Below, piece after piece: positions 22,188 to 34,326 of a stretch of DNA of 64,000 nucleotides; position 1 is the first letter of the stretch; each line of letters opens with the position of its first letter. The notes under the pieces were generated by a model. That model worked only from the letters and a program-made list of their open reading frames with translations, was not told the DNA's origin and did not search any database. Source of the stretch: Locusta migratoria (lineage: Eukaryota > Arthropoda > Insecta > Orthoptera > Acrididae); assembly GCA_026315105.1 (NCBI GenBank), contig CM048750.1, positions 107,415,297-107,479,296 of the forward strand. The letters run 5' to 3'. The position numbers were made by a program, and so were the translations under genes.

Positions 22188-23811
22188 GAACAGTTAAGTG
22201 AAGTGTCAAGCTAGTTAAATTTATAAATTTAAAAACCAAAATTCGTTAACGTGATTAAGTAGTAATATTAATTGAACATCAACTAATCATACTTGAAAAT
22301 AGTTTCTTGTTACTGAAAGCTGGCATTAACGAAAATCTAAATTAAAAAAATTAAAAAATCTTGTTATTATATTTTTATACAATATTTACTGTTTATTGTT
22401 TGCCTATTTCCGTGTTGGTTTGTTCCCATTTCTGCGTTATTCATGTGTTGAAATTCCACCGTGTCTGTTCTGCTGAATTGTTTGGTAAGTCAGAATCATT
22501 TAGGCAGCAAGTAAATCAGTCATTTTTTCTGCAAACGTAGTTATACTGTACAGGTGAGTAAGTAATAATCATAGGTGGCGTCAAGTATTGTATCATTTAT
22601 CTGCGATCAATCAAAAAATTTTCAATTAACTAGTTTATTTTCTAAATTATTTTCAATTCAAATTCTGTTATTAAAGTCAGTAAATTCAGTCCATTGTTTT
22701 CGTAGAAAGTATTGCATTGTAAAACACGTGTGTCAGAACTTTCTGTTGCGCCACACTCCACTAAAGTCATTAGTCAATTATAATTCTTAATTGGATATAC
22801 CACAGATAGTGCCCAAATGGACTGTTGACCGTATTCAAATGTTTGTAAAGTAATTTTATTGCCAGTATATGGGTAGATTCTGTATGCTCGATTTTCCTAC
22901 ATTCTTCACGATCTACGTGTTCGACTATAATTATTTCAAATAATTAAATCAACAGACAGTATAGTAGGTGGAACGGGTTCATCTGTTACGATAATTCGCT
23001 GTGGCAACTTTCCTTTACTTGTCTGTCTTTTGCACACGATACTTCGAAAAAGTTAGAATAATAATCGGTAGGTGAGGGTGATGTTACAATCTCCGACGGG
23101 GAGCAACTGCGCGCTCCGCGGCCGGCGCCTTAGAGCGCTAGCCCACTGCACCTCGGCTGTTACGAACGTATCAATATCGCACAGAATAGGAGCTGCTATA
23201 TGCATCACAGAAAATGAAAATAGTACACCTGGAAAAACTAATTCCATTTTGATCCCACGACCGATGACGTCACCTGGGGCGATGGTGGTAATTGTTTCAA
23301 TATATTACCAACAAATAGCATAGCGACATAAATTCCCGAGCGCTACCTATGTATGCCTATAATGGGAAATGTTTACAGCAATAATTCGTAGTCTGATTAC
23401 ATGATTACCATGTAGTAAGCAAACAGGTGTAATGACACGGTGAAACAATCATGCTTCCTACAGGTAACTGAGCTAATTTGAAATGAAGCAAATATGTTGC
23501 CTTCCGAGAGTTGGCATGGTTGTTTCGGAGAACTGCCACACTTTGTTGTTTGGAATGGTCAGGTGAACATTGTCAAACTCATAGGCGTCCAGGCAACATA
23601 GACAAATCACAGGTTTTGTGAGCCTAGAATTGAGGGGCGGTGGTATTCCGCGACCAAAGCAGATGCTGCCTGCACCTAAGTAATGGACGTTGGCGCGTCC
23701 GACGTAGGCCTGGCAAGCGCTGTCTCCTAGACAACATTCGTCCAATACACATAGGCCTTAAGGTCTGGGATGCGGTAAGTTACGAGGAAAGATTTCCAAA
23801 GTAAGATTTCA
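22188..23811. other. Unassigned mostly AT-rich sequence
   Basis: No element recognised. A GC-richer patch at 23,095-23,165 contains CGCGGCCGGCGCC; a 90-codon minus frame at 23,473-23,745 has no known relative. Confidence 0.35.
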
Positions 23812-24427
23812 GTGTTGAATTTTCACTCTGCAGCGGAATGTGCATATTAAAATTTTATGGAGAAACGAAGATTCGAACCTAGGATCTTTGACTTAACGCT
23901 GGCAAGCTCTACCCTCTGAGCGATCTCGGCACTCTTAACGGTCCGTCCTCACTACTCTACTTCCGCCAGTACCTCGCCTTCTACTTTCCAAACTTCACAG
24001 AAGCTCTCTGCGAACCTTGCAGGAGTAACACTACTGGAATAATGGATATAGTGGAGATATGGCTTAGCCACAGCTTGAGGGATGTTTGGAAAGTTGGAGG
24101 CGAGCTACTGGCAGAAGTAAAGTTGTGATGAGGAATCGTGGAACGTGCTGGGATGGTTCAGACGGTAGAGGTCTAGCCCGCGAAAGGCATTGGTAACAGG
24201 TTCGAATCCCGCTTCCAGCACACAGTTGACATCAGCCAGGAAGTTTAATACCAGCGCACATTCAGCTGTAAATATTTCATTATGGAAACATCCCTTAGGC
24301 TGTACCTAAGTCATGTCTTCACCGTATCCGTTCTTCTGCAAGATTCCAGGAGAACGTCTGTGAATTTTGGAAAGTAGAAGGTGCGGCACTGTCAGAAGTA
24401 AAGTTGTGATGAGAACGGACCGTGAAG

Positions 24428-24505
24428 CATGCCGAAATAGCTCAGTCGGTAGAGCGTTTGCCCGCGAAAGGCAAAGGTACCAGGTTCGAATCCCGGTTCC
24501 GGCAC
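24428..24505 (+). repeat. Best-preserved tRNA-like unit
   Basis: The acceptor strands (TGCCGAA and TTCCGGCA) pair, the D region reads TAGCTCAGTCGGTAGAGC, and the T arm CAGGTTCGAATCCCGG is regular. The anticodon loop CGCGAAA lacks the invariant T33. Flanked by diverged copies of itself, so it is a repeat unit that may keep Pol III boxes. Confidence 0.5.
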
Positions 24506-24600
24506 AAAATTATAATCAGCCAGAAAGTTTCATGTCAGCGCACATTCTGCTCTAGAGTAAATATTTCATTGTGGAAAAAATCCTTAGGCTGTAGCAAAGT

Positions 24601-24803
24601 TCAAATGAAGTTCAAATGTTGGTAGAGCTTATGGGACTTAACTACGGGATTATCAGTCCCTAAACTTAAAAGCTACTTATAAACTAGCTAATACTAACGA
24701 CGGCACAAATATACATACCCGAGGGGGTATTCGAACCCCCGCCCGTAGTGGCCGTGCAGACCGTGAATGACACGCCGCAGACTGCTCGGCCACCGCGGCC
24801 GCC
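24601..24803 (-). mobile_element. SINE-A copy in the tRNA-like cluster
   Basis: Perfect 12-bp target duplication CTGTAGCAAAGT (24,589-24,600 and 24,804-24,815). Complete copy, B box near 24,730. Confidence 0.9.
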
Positions 24804-25035
24804 CTGTAGCAAAGTCATGTCTCCACCATATCCTTTGTTGTGCAAGGTTCCAGGAGAACGTCTGAGAATTTTGCAAAGTAGTAAGCGTGGTACTGGCAGA
24901 AGAAAAGTTGTGGGACGAACCGTGAAGAATGCCGAGAGAGCTTAGACGGTAGAGCGCTCGCCCGCGAAAGGCGAAGGTACCAGGTTCGTATTCCGATTCC
25001 GGCACATAATTTCAATCTGTCAGGAAGTTTGACAT

Positions 25036-25860
25036 ATAGATTGTTCGCAACGGGAAACTGAATTTTGTTTCAGTAGGGCAATGCTCGCCAATACGATTCC
25101 CGTGAAACTGAACATTCTCTAGAAAGACCTGCAAATACATCCCTGTTCAGCACGATCTCACGATTTGTCATCAATAGTGTTCGTGTGAGATATGATTGAC
25201 AATCAACTCACACTTACGACTTGCTAAGACATAGCTCTTTCAGAACTACGTTAACATGTCGACAGGCCTAGTGTCATGTATCCCAACACAGTATTCACTA
25301 TAAGTATGATCGAATGGATTCCAGAATCAGCGTCTGTATTACTGTCCGTGGAAGCTGCAGCGCGATTTAAAATGGGCGTTTCAGAATGGATCGATATCTG
25401 GTACTTCTGTACAGCTTGAGCTATTGATCTACAAGTGAAGTAATTTCATGAATTTCATACGACTGTTTCAACAGTAAATCTTTCGAAATGGTGCACCCTG
25501 ACAGGATGTACTGAATTTTACTTCCGGTAGCCTCAGCCTTTAAATATATAACTTCAGCCTACAGCTTTATTTTTCACAAGCATTGTTTTTCCGGATAATA
25601 CTATTCACGCCACTGTAGCACTTATTAACTATGCATAGTGTAGCCTTCTGCTATGTAACTTTAATACATGGATTATCTTTCGCGTAATTTATTGCCTAGT
25701 CTGATGAAGCCACAACAGCTTCCTGTACCAGCATCTGACAAAGGTGTAGCACTTGCAACTAATATTTTCAGTAACTCGGTAGAGTTATTCCAATTACTGT
25801 CTAACGTGGTTTTTACCTATATGTAGCGCCTCCAGTATCATTTCATAATGTATTATAATA
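25036..25860. other. Unassigned AT-rich sequence
   Basis: No element or gene recognised. Confidence 0.4.
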
Positions 25861-26540
25861 CACTCCTGCAAAAAGAAGAAAAGAACACCATGATTTCGTC
25901 GACGCAGCAGAGGGAAATTTTATTGACACGTTCCTGAGAATGTATGCAACGCACGATCACACAGACAGAGACATACACTCAGCCATCAGAGCGTGCGCAA
26001 TGTCGACGTTAGTACCATGTAGAATTCAAGCAGCAATTCTCACATGGAGACGATCATAGAGGTGTCGAATGCAGTCTTGCGGAATGGCCTGTCAAGCAAC
26101 TATTGCCTCGGTTGGATCAGATACAGTGCCAGTCGTGCAGACCGTACATGATGAAGTTTCATCCGGTCCAAAACCTGCTCAAAAAGGAACAGATCTGGGT
26201 GTCGTGGTGGCCAAGATAGTTAACGTACCCCTTGAATAGAACTTTGGGTGGTACGGCATACATGTTGACGTGCATATGTCCTGTTGAAAAAGCATTTCGC
26301 CTTGTTGGTAGTAGTACTGAATGAATGATGGTTTCAGTATACCGTGCAGTGTACAACGCCTTCTAGACGATCTCCAGAGGAGAACGGTCAGTGTAGGATA
26401 AGGCTTCCCACATCACGATGCACGATAGTGCTTCCGGATAAGACGTTTTCGCTGACGCCCCAAAATCGTTCAGCCCAACTCCAGTGGTGGCACGCTAGGC
26501 GCTTATGGAAGAAAGAATGGAAACGTACCTCATTGAATGA
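25861..26540 (-). pseudogene. Tc1-C transposon fragment, minus strand
   Basis: Starts at a TA with CACTCCTGCAAAAAGAAG. The minus-strand coding remnant at 26,356-26,159 contains HMHVNMY and ILFKGYVNYLG-like stretches, matching the catalytic C-terminal half of a Tc1 transposase with many changes. The N-terminal half is missing. A related end in opposite orientation closes at 28,694. Confidence 0.6.
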
Positions 26541-27144
26541 GAGAATTGCTCCTGCCTCAGTGCGAATAATTAACCGGCATCATGATGTGGGCCATTCTCT
26601 TCTGATAATCGTTGAGGATAACACTGAAGAGTGCACGGTAATTATGAATAGCAGTGTTTGTCCGTCTTTGCAACTACAATAAAAATGCGATTTTTCTCAC
26701 AAGACGCGTTTCGTTTTAATGACAGTAAAACATCTTAAGTGGTCTGTAATAATAGAAATCTACAGTTTGTTTTGTTTTTAGATCGAAAACAGTTCGTTAA
26801 CGGAACATGAAAAGTAGGCCTAAAGTTTTGTTACTTACGGAAATTTTGTCTTGTTTCCGCTTCACATTATGGAATGCCGGTCTGTTTCATGCAGTACCGC
26901 CGGTTCTTCATGCTGTGTCGTTTTTTCCACTACTTCCACTGTCACTTTTGCACTACCGATAATTGTTTTCACAGATCAGACGCGTTTGTTTCCACATCTC
27001 ATTACACATAACACTATCAACACTCAACAGCTAATGTCAAATAAAATCACATACCCACCTCTCCGCTAAACATGAGACTCTTCGAACGTGTCACACTTAT
27101 TGAAATAAAACTCCCCAATTTTCTCGCTCCCTGTTAACAACCAA
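26541..27144. other. Spacer with Penelope-like motif on minus strand
   Basis: Mostly unrecognised. At 26,700-26,745 the minus strand reads CTTAAGATGTTTTA, a loop, TAAAACGAAACGCGTC, one of the hammerhead-like motifs described in the findings. Confidence 0.4.
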
Positions 27145-27312
27145 GGAGATATTCTTTTCCAACAGGACAATGCACGGTCACATGTATCCTATAACACACA
27201 AAGTGCTCTTCAAGGTGTACGTCAACTACTCTTGCAGCAGAATCCCCAGATCCCAATGGAGCATGTCTTGGGTCGGATGAAACGTCATCTTGCGCGGTCT
27301 GCGCTAGGAGGA
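27145..27312 (+). pseudogene. Tc1-C transposase C-terminal fragment, plus strand
   Basis: Encodes ILFQQDNARSHVS and later IPMEHVLGRMKRHLARS, the second Asp and the Glu regions of a DDE transposase. The expected W-P-A-R-S-P-D block is degraded. Opposite orientation to 25,861-26,540. Confidence 0.65.
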
Positions 27313-27634
27313 TAGAATAGGGGGAAATGGCCTTAATTTCACAGAAGTGAAACCATTGTCGCCATATTACGGTGCCAGTAACATTTGTGGTGTCGTGTGT
27401 GTATCCATTGCATTCTGAGTTGATAGTGATACTTGAAAAGAAACGCTACCTGCGTTATCTATCAATGTGCAAGCAGAACAAGGAAGACATCTCCTAGTTT
27501 ACACAGAAAATTTTTTTTGCTAAATTAATACTTGCTACTTGCTTCAGTGTTTTTTGCCCAACTACTCTAATTTTTATTTTTACGGGATATAAGTTCCCTT
27601 GAAATTTCAACGACTTGTATATCCTTCATTTGTA

Positions 27635-27696
27635 GAATGCAAGTTGCAATTCTCCCATGGAGACGATCATAGAGATGTCGAATGCGGAATGGCCTG
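27635..27696 (-). pseudogene. Tc1-C small fragment
   Basis: About 60 bp (CTCCCATGGAGACGATCATAG) nearly identical to 26,037-26,100. It is cut at 27,697 by a SINE-B head. Confidence 0.6.
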
Positions 27697-27861
27697 AGGC
27701 GCCATGTTGCGGTGTGCGCGACCGTTTGCCTTCGGGGGTTCGAGTCCTCCCTCGGGCATGGGTTTGTGAGTTGTCCTTAGGTTAATTTACCTTAGTTGAA
27801 GCAGTTTGTAAGCTAGGGACAAATAACCAAACAGTTGAATCCCATAGATTTACAAACATTT
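27697..27861 (+). mobile_element. SINE-B copy, plus strand
   Basis: The tRNA-like head ends in the B box GGGGGTTCGAGTCCTCCC, then a CTCGGGCATGGG junction, a body with GTCCTTAGGTTA and AGTTTGTAAG, and the tail ending in ACAAACATTTT. The A-box side looks truncated. Confidence 0.65.
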
Positions 27862-27911
27862 TCTTAGTATTAATATTTAATGACATGGAACGTGTAGAAA
27901 AAAATTTCGTT

Positions 27912-27913
<2 letters not shown>

Positions 27914-27961
<48 letters not shown>
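27914..27961. repeat. Poly(T), 48 bp
   Basis: Uninterrupted T run; possibly the poly(A) tail of a minus-strand insertion whose body I cannot identify. Confidence 0.9.
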
Positions 27962-28319
27962 CCAACATAAAAATCTTCTCTTCAGTACTGTACTCAGGAA
28001 AATGATGCAGCTTGATTCTGTTATTATTTGAAAAGTCGTGGTCTGCATTTACTGCGAACTACTATCGATGACAACTTGACAACTTCAGCTCTTGTAAAGC
28101 ATTTGGGTATTATCCCGATAACCAACTCATAATTATCGAATGGAATTTCGCGTTAATGAATCTCAGTTCAGCTATCATGAGTTTCTGCATTTGTCAACAA
28201 GAGTATACTAAATGAAATGTGTACTCAGAAATGACAGTCATTTATATGTATTTACGTAGAATGGCAAGAACCATGCAGTGCTTTACTCTAAAAACAATTT
28301 GCCTTGCCTCCATCTTTTC
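27962..28319. other. Unassigned sequence
   Basis: Nothing recognised. Confidence 0.4.
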
Positions 28320-28694
28320 ATACGAACTGTCTTCAATTGACAGATAAGCTTTGCATAGTAGCGCTGTCTCCCCTCATTTTAACCTCCTTTGGGTCTGCAC
28401 GACCAGCTCGAACTATGACACAACTGAGGCACCGGGTGTAAAATGCGTGACAGGCTTTGCCGTAAGACTACATTCGGCTCCTCAACGATCGTGTCCATGG
28501 GATAATTGCAGCTTGCATTGCTGCAAAAGGAGTGTACACACGGTACTAGCATCGACAATTCCCACTCTCTGTACTTGCTTGCGGATGACTCTATTTGTCA
28601 GATCGTATGTTGTACACTTCCTCAAGATGCGACAGTAAAATTTCTCTCTGCTGCGTCGACGAATTCATGGTGATCATTTTTCTTTCCGGGAGTC
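28320..28694 (+). pseudogene. Tc1-C fragment with right terminus
   Basis: The inverse complement matches 25,861-26,150, including CGACGCAGCAGAG next to the terminus. It contains the transposase C-terminal end in relic form. Forms the opposite outer boundary of a 2.8-kb mosaic of this family. Confidence 0.6.
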
Positions 28695-29491
28695 AATTAA
28701 GAATTAATTATGTCAGAAATAGATTAATAGAATATACTTTCTGTATTTATAAGAGGTAAGCGAATAACAGCTAAAGAAGAACAGCTTTGGTAAGATTAAT
28801 TCTAACTAAAATTCTGTTAAATACGTCATTATATAAGACACTAGGTCTACTGTTCAGTGCTCCTTTTTCGAATGTACCTACATTGAACCCCGTTATTGCG
28901 CAACAATTTCTGAAACTGGTCTCCGACACGCACCAGTATCTTATATGGAAAGAAGATTGACCACATCTTGAAAGAATCTCGCGACAGGTACCAACCAATA
29001 CCACCTTGTTTTATTCCATAACGTTATTCGTAGCAATAGTAATAGACTTGTAAAATGTGACGTCATACAGAGTAGAGGTTTCCTCTGTAAAATGCTTTGA
29101 ACCTGGGAATTTAATTATGGACACTATTTATATGCGAAGTGACGTGGGTAAGCATTTAAAAGCTTGAATAGAAGAGTCTTGTTAAATCCCTAAACTCGTC
29201 TTGATTCAAATTGACCAGGGTGCCGCACTCTCAACACCATTTGCTTGGCTCTGAAGAATGGCACCTCCAGAAACTGGCAGTTAATGGAATCAGTAGGGGC
29301 CATGGTTTGCAGGTACTCCATGTGCATGTACTCGTTATGCACTGTTTCAGGAATGAATCTTGACTGAATTGGAAAACTCTACGACGATCTAATAATTTTT
29401 TATTTACTGCAGTGTATTGGAATACTTTGACAATTACTTTTATTTTTCTATCAGAAATTAGTAAATCTAATAATTTTACATTAAGTTCAAA
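28695..29491. other. Unassigned AT-rich sequence
   Basis: No element or gene recognised. Confidence 0.4.
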
Positions 29492-29687
29492 ATGTTCAAA
29501 TGTTTGTTAAGCTTATGGGACTTAACTACGGGGTCATCAGTTTCTAAACTTACAAACTACTTAACAACTACCTTATACTAAAGATGGCACAAATATCCAT
29601 GCCGGAGGGGGGATTCGAACCACCGACCGTAGTGGCCGTGCAGACCGTGACTGGAGCGCCCCAGTCACCTCGGCCACCGCGGCCGGC
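29492..29687 (-). mobile_element. SINE-A copy
   Basis: Complete minus-strand copy. Target duplication TTACATTAAGTTCAAA (29,476) and TTACATTAAGTCCAAA (29,688), one mismatch. B box near 29,615 has one change. Confidence 0.85.
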
Positions 29688-29751
29688 TTACATTAAGTCC
29701 AAAGACAATTAACAAACCATTTACTACTGCCAAATTAATTCTCGCACCTGA

Positions 29752-29946
29752 CACTGGGGTCCATGGAACCAAAGTGTTTATTTCAAACAGTATGGCATCC
29801 AGAATTTTTTGAAACTCAGTTTATCCAAATTTGATGACGCTGCTGTAATGTCTCTTGATAGCTTGAGAGAATGGGTTGAGGAAGAGTTTGGTCAAAAACA
29901 AATTCGTTCATTGCACTTGATACAAAAATTTGTTATAAGATACTAG
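29752..29946 (+). other. Orphan open segment, 64 codons
   Basis: An open frame from just after a TGA (29,749) to TAG (29,944) encodes a protein-like sequence with a hydrophobic-acidic mix (for example MSLDSLREWVEEEFGQKQI). TTTATTTCAAACAG ending at 29,790 is acceptor-like, so it could be a terminal exon. The first ATG is at 29,848. I do not recognise it; chance is a real alternative at this length. Confidence 0.25.
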
Positions 29947-30025
29947 TAACCATAATTACGCAAAGTAAAACAACAAGAAAAATTAATTTTAGAAATCAAT
30001 ATATATATAATTCAGATAATCAATA

Positions 30026-30173
30026 CCCTGCGGTCGGGGGTTCGAATGCCCCCTCGGGTATGGATATTTGTGCCGTCCTTAGTCTTAAGTAGTTCATAAG
30101 TAGTTTGTAAGCTTAGGGACTGATGACCCCGTAGTTAAGTCCCATAAGTTCTACAAACATTTGAACATTTTTT
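30026..30173 (+). mobile_element. SINE-A copy, 5'-truncated, plus strand
   Basis: Starts inside the tRNA-like head just before the B box. Perfect 11-bp target duplication GATAATCAATA (30,015-30,025 and 30,174-30,184). Ends TTTGAACATTTTTT. Confidence 0.9.
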
Positions 30174-30184
30174 GATAATCAATA

Positions 30185-30760
30185 TTAGCAAATGTGGTCT
30201 CAGCTTACCCCCAACAAGAACGCCATCAACTCAAGCTCGGCGGGAAAGTTGATTCAATCGCTTACAGGCGTTATACCGCGACAAACACGCGACTGTAAAT
30301 GAACAGAGTATTGTCGAGCCTAATTTGGACCTTCTCTTATAGAACCAGCGAATTATTCCTACGGCTGCTTACGATTGGCCGGCGATTACCTTTTAGGGAT
30401 CAGCCAGACGACTCGCCAGTCAGTCTCGCATCCACCAAGCAAACGACAGCCCCGTGAAAGACTTCGAAGAAGAAGAAGCTCGATACGAAAGAAGTCACCG
30501 AAGACCGTTCGCCGCCGTACTGAGAAACCACTCCAGCTACTCCAACAAACTTCAGTAACCACCTTCGAAGTAGCGACCATCGTAAATAATATAGAGAAAG
30601 TTCAGTTGTAATAAATTGGATAGAAGAAAAATTATCAGAATAGCAAATAATATTACCAAACTGAAACACTTCATATCAAGAACAACCTAGACAAGTAATT
30701 AGTTAAATCAATGGATACTGAGACAACACAAGAGCAAACTGAAAATTTGTAACAATCGCT
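30185..30760 (+). other. Possible LTR-type leader or unknown repeat
   Basis: A frame at 30,375-30,611 encodes a very basic peptide (RERLRRRRSSIRKKS). CAGTTGTAATAAATTGG at its end and a short ATG-started peptide at about 30,711 (MDTETTQEQTENL) recall the leader and gag start of an LTR retrotransposon, but I see no second LTR or primer-binding site. Confidence 0.2.
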
Positions 30761-32716
30761 TATGCTTTTGGAACACGTCCACTGAACGTGTAGTCGTGTT
30801 CCATATTGATTGATTCTTTAACCTAAAGTGTTTCTGCAACATTAATGCTATCTATTTGTGTGTTAATTTTTTTATTCCTTTGATTAATGATTAATACTCA
30901 TTTTTATATATGTTTGCCCCCCATTTATATATGTTTCCACTCGTGTGATCGAATTTGTGTGTTCATGTGAATGTCAATGTGTGCTCTTAATATTGACTGA
31001 CTGCCACCCAATGGCTTACAGTCGCCGCCTCCCAGTTTAGGCCTCGTTTTGCTGTAGTTAAGAATGCATGGCTCCGTTTGTTGTCTGCGCTAGCGTCTGC
31101 AGCGTGGCTTACTTGGCAAGATGGCGAGGTGGACGTGTTCTTAATGTCGTATCAACCTAATCTTGGAAGAAAGAGGTGACAGGAGGCCTCTCTGGGAGCG
31201 AATGAAGAGGGAATTGATAGCTTTTAGCGCGCTCTACATCCGGTGTATGGCGGGGGGACGTTTTTCCGACGCCTTTGAGCTTTAGTTTTCACTCTTCATT
31301 CTGGCTCCGACGTCTGTGGAAGTAAGTACTCTGCCCAATCGTGCAGAGGGAAAGGCATGCTGTTGGGCAGTCATGGTTTTCAGTGATAGTTTTTTGAGTA
31401 ATTCTTTCGTTATGCGAGGCGAAGTGTTTCTTAATTTACAGAACACGAGTAAATTCAGTGTAAAATTATTATTTGCATTTCATTCGAAAGATGATTAGGT
31501 GTCCGGTTTTGCTCAAGTTAGAATACATGTGTGGTGCCTTCTGCCTTTGTGTAAAGTTAGTATGTTTGTATTTCCTTGTGTTTTTAACTGACTTTTCGCG
31601 TCGTTACTGTATCCGTGAGTACTCTAAATATTTCTCAGATTTTCTTCTTTGATTTCATCTTTCCTGTGTTGCATGACCGATTGCACCAATTGCTTTCGTA
31701 ACGGTCGCTACTTCGGCCTCCAACCATGCTTTTGTTAATACTAGTTTTCTTGTATACAAATTCTTGCGTGTGCCCTATTCGGTTATTCTGAAGTAATTTC
31801 CTTTGTAAATTGTATGTAATTCACCGTGGTCGCACACCATGTGGTATTTAAGAATAGTATGCCGGTGCTGTCCCACACATGAGTTGTTTATTGTGCAGTA
31901 TATTTAAAAGTTTATGATCAAGACGCCGCCGACGCTTCGTTTCGCCGCTGCTTTGATGTATTCCAGGATTGTATTGTACTGCCAAGATTTATGCGTGAGT
32001 CTGTGAATGAAGGAATGAATGAATGTGCTTTCAGCTACCCACTGTATATTTGAAAATTTCCTCCCACGTTACCTCCATATTATAAAGGGCATAAACAATT
32101 TTAATACGGACAGTAATTATATGTTTTAATTCACTTTTGTACCAGTTTTATGCTTAATTGGTCTCCCCTCATTTATTTGCTTGTTATTTTACTGAATAGA
32201 TCATGATTTTAAAGTATTGAACCTCTGCTTTATGATTTGCTCCTGTCCCATGTTTAATTATCTTTTCATATTGATTTTGTGTTTGGTAAAACGTTGGCTG
32301 CTGCGGTAAGGAGTGAGCAGTTACATAAATTTCCACTGCGCATGTACTGTGACCACTCATAAAGTAATTTAGAGCAGCAATGAGCGTTTTAACTTACGCT
32401 CGCAGATCTCAACTACCCGAGATTTTGCTTATATTAATAACAGGCTACTTTCACTTTTTACAACTAGGATAAGTAATTTAGATAAATAACTGTCTGGAAT
32501 GAAATTCATAGGCGACTGTTTTGACAATATTAGCAAGTTGGTGTTCATGTAATAGGTCAAGATGCACATGAACAATTTCCTCCAATCATTATGGTTACAG
32601 TGGAACAAGTACATAATATTACTGGACAGTATTAACAGTAAGTTACCATCTTTCATAATTTTTCATAATTTTTAAACCCGATAATTAGACAGTCTAATGC
32701 CAGCTGTCGCCAGTAC
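30761..32716. other. Unassigned DNA with candidate 5' exon
   Basis: Around 31,080-31,321 the sequence is GC-richer, has CAAGATGGCGAGG (a YY1-like start-site element near 31,120) and ends in GGAA/GTAAGTACT, a strong donor site at 31,322. This could be a non-coding first exon of a host gene. No coding continues into view. Confidence 0.25.
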
Positions 32717-32775
32717 AAAAATGTTTAAATGTTTGTAAAGCTACGGAACCAAACTGCAGTGGTCATCAATCCCTA
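32717..32775 (-). repeat. SINE-B tail fragment
   Basis: TTTAAATGTTTGTAAAGC then GGAACCAAACTGC and GGTCATCAATCCCTA: the 3' end of SINE-B on the minus strand. Head and body are missing. Confidence 0.6.
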
Positions 32776-34281
32776 GATAACGGCATGATCCCTCGCTCTA
32801 CGTAAACGCCATATAAACCTCGAGAGTTGAGACAGCAAAATTTCGTACTGTATCCCACGAAATTACGAGTACATTTGCAGCCAATATCTGAATAAATTAC
32901 ATTACTAACTGAATAGTTGAAACGTGTCCATAAAAAATATTTTTGTAAGAAAATGTCTAATATTGTGCCTCATGTTTTGCAAGAAAACGTATAATATTGC
33001 TTCTACTGTGTATCGATATGTGTACTTAAGTCTGTAAAGTTTCATCTTTGGCAAAGATCATGTATTAAGTAGCATTGTAGCTCGCGCAGAAAGAGAGACT
33101 TGTGGTTCAGCTCGCTTAGAGAGCGGTTGAATTGTGTGTATGGCTCCGATGTAGAGCAGAGGCTGCTGTGCCAGAAAGTTGATTTGATTGTATTTGGAAT
33201 ATATATTGTATTTTTTATTACTATCACCGCTGGAATGAAGGTAATTGCATTTGATGTCATTAGGAAAAAGTTGTATTATGTAGGTAATGTAAAGGTGATT
33301 ATTAATAATAAGTAACAAAGTTGACCTTTCTTTCCTGTTTCATTTACGTAGTTAGAAAATTAACCTACTTCCTTCATTTGATAATTAGTTATTAGTGGAT
33401 TTAAAGTGCAGCATTGACTTTGGTAATCTGGTTAAAAAGATTTCGTTATTTGTGCTATAGTAAATGATTGTTATGCAACATTGCAGTCAATTGATTAGGA
33501 TACTGAATTTTGATAATCTGATCTGCATAAAATTCCCGCAGTCAAACATTAAGAAAGTATGTCTGCCCATACCGCTCTGTTTAACGGTCGCATTTAAGTT
33601 CCGTAGTTATTAAGAATACTACCAGTTGTAAACGTGGACCTGCCGCAACAGCGACTCCTCTGCTGCTATGGCGCCCAATAACACAAATTGTTAAGATACC
33701 TCCTAAACAGCAATAGACAGTTCTGTGGCTCCATCTCCGCCCAATCTGACGATGCTCTAACAGCGCGAAACGCGTAATTGGAAAATAAAATACTGCAACA
33801 GAGACTGAGCATTTTTTAATATTCAACACTGTTGCTGCACCAGCCGCCACCGCCACCATCATGGAATGGAATGAAATGTATTAAGAAAGTGGTTTGTGGT
33901 TTTTTATTATCTTTCTCGTAGTCAAATATTTTGAGTATAGTCAGTGTCTGTTTCATATGGTGACTTGTCACAGTTGTTTTGTTATAAGATCCGTTGCGCA
34001 CATAATCAGTTTAATGCACTGTTTCTTATTTAATAATATATACATCAATATCAGGGCCATAATTAAACCAAATTACAGTGTTAACGAACAATTTGTTGTA
34101 TGATTTAACGATAGGTTCAACATCTACAACACACACACAGCTTTTATAGTGTATATTGAAGTTCAGACTAATTTTGACTATACACAAGTTATAAAGCACA
34201 TACGAAACTAATTCATATTATGGTGTTGACGTGTTTCATGTATGTTGCTCATAACTGTAACTTAAGAAATTCAAGTTAGAC

Positions 34282-34326
<45 letters not shown>

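Larger units (their letters stand above)
23812..25035. repeat. tRNA-like repeat cluster, inverted then tandem
   Basis: Four tRNA-like units: one on the minus strand (about 23,863-23,931) and three on the plus strand (24,148-24,221, 24,430-24,505, 24,930-25,006). The plus units share GCCCGCGAAAGG in the anticodon region, a GGTTCGAATCCC-type T arm and a GGCACA end. Linking sequence (AGAAGTAAAGTTGTGATGAG, AATATTTCATT) is repeated with a period near 280 bp. The position before the expected anticodon is G, not T, so these are more likely tRNA-derived repeats than working tRNA genes. Confidence 0.65.

Noticed and set aside
24428..24505. Functional tRNA gene
   Set aside because: The T33 position is G and the unit is part of a diverged repeat cluster, so it is listed as tRNA-like repeat.
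27782..28048. Lysine-rich frame across 27,914-27,961
   Set aside because: It is translation of a poly(T) tract on the minus strand.
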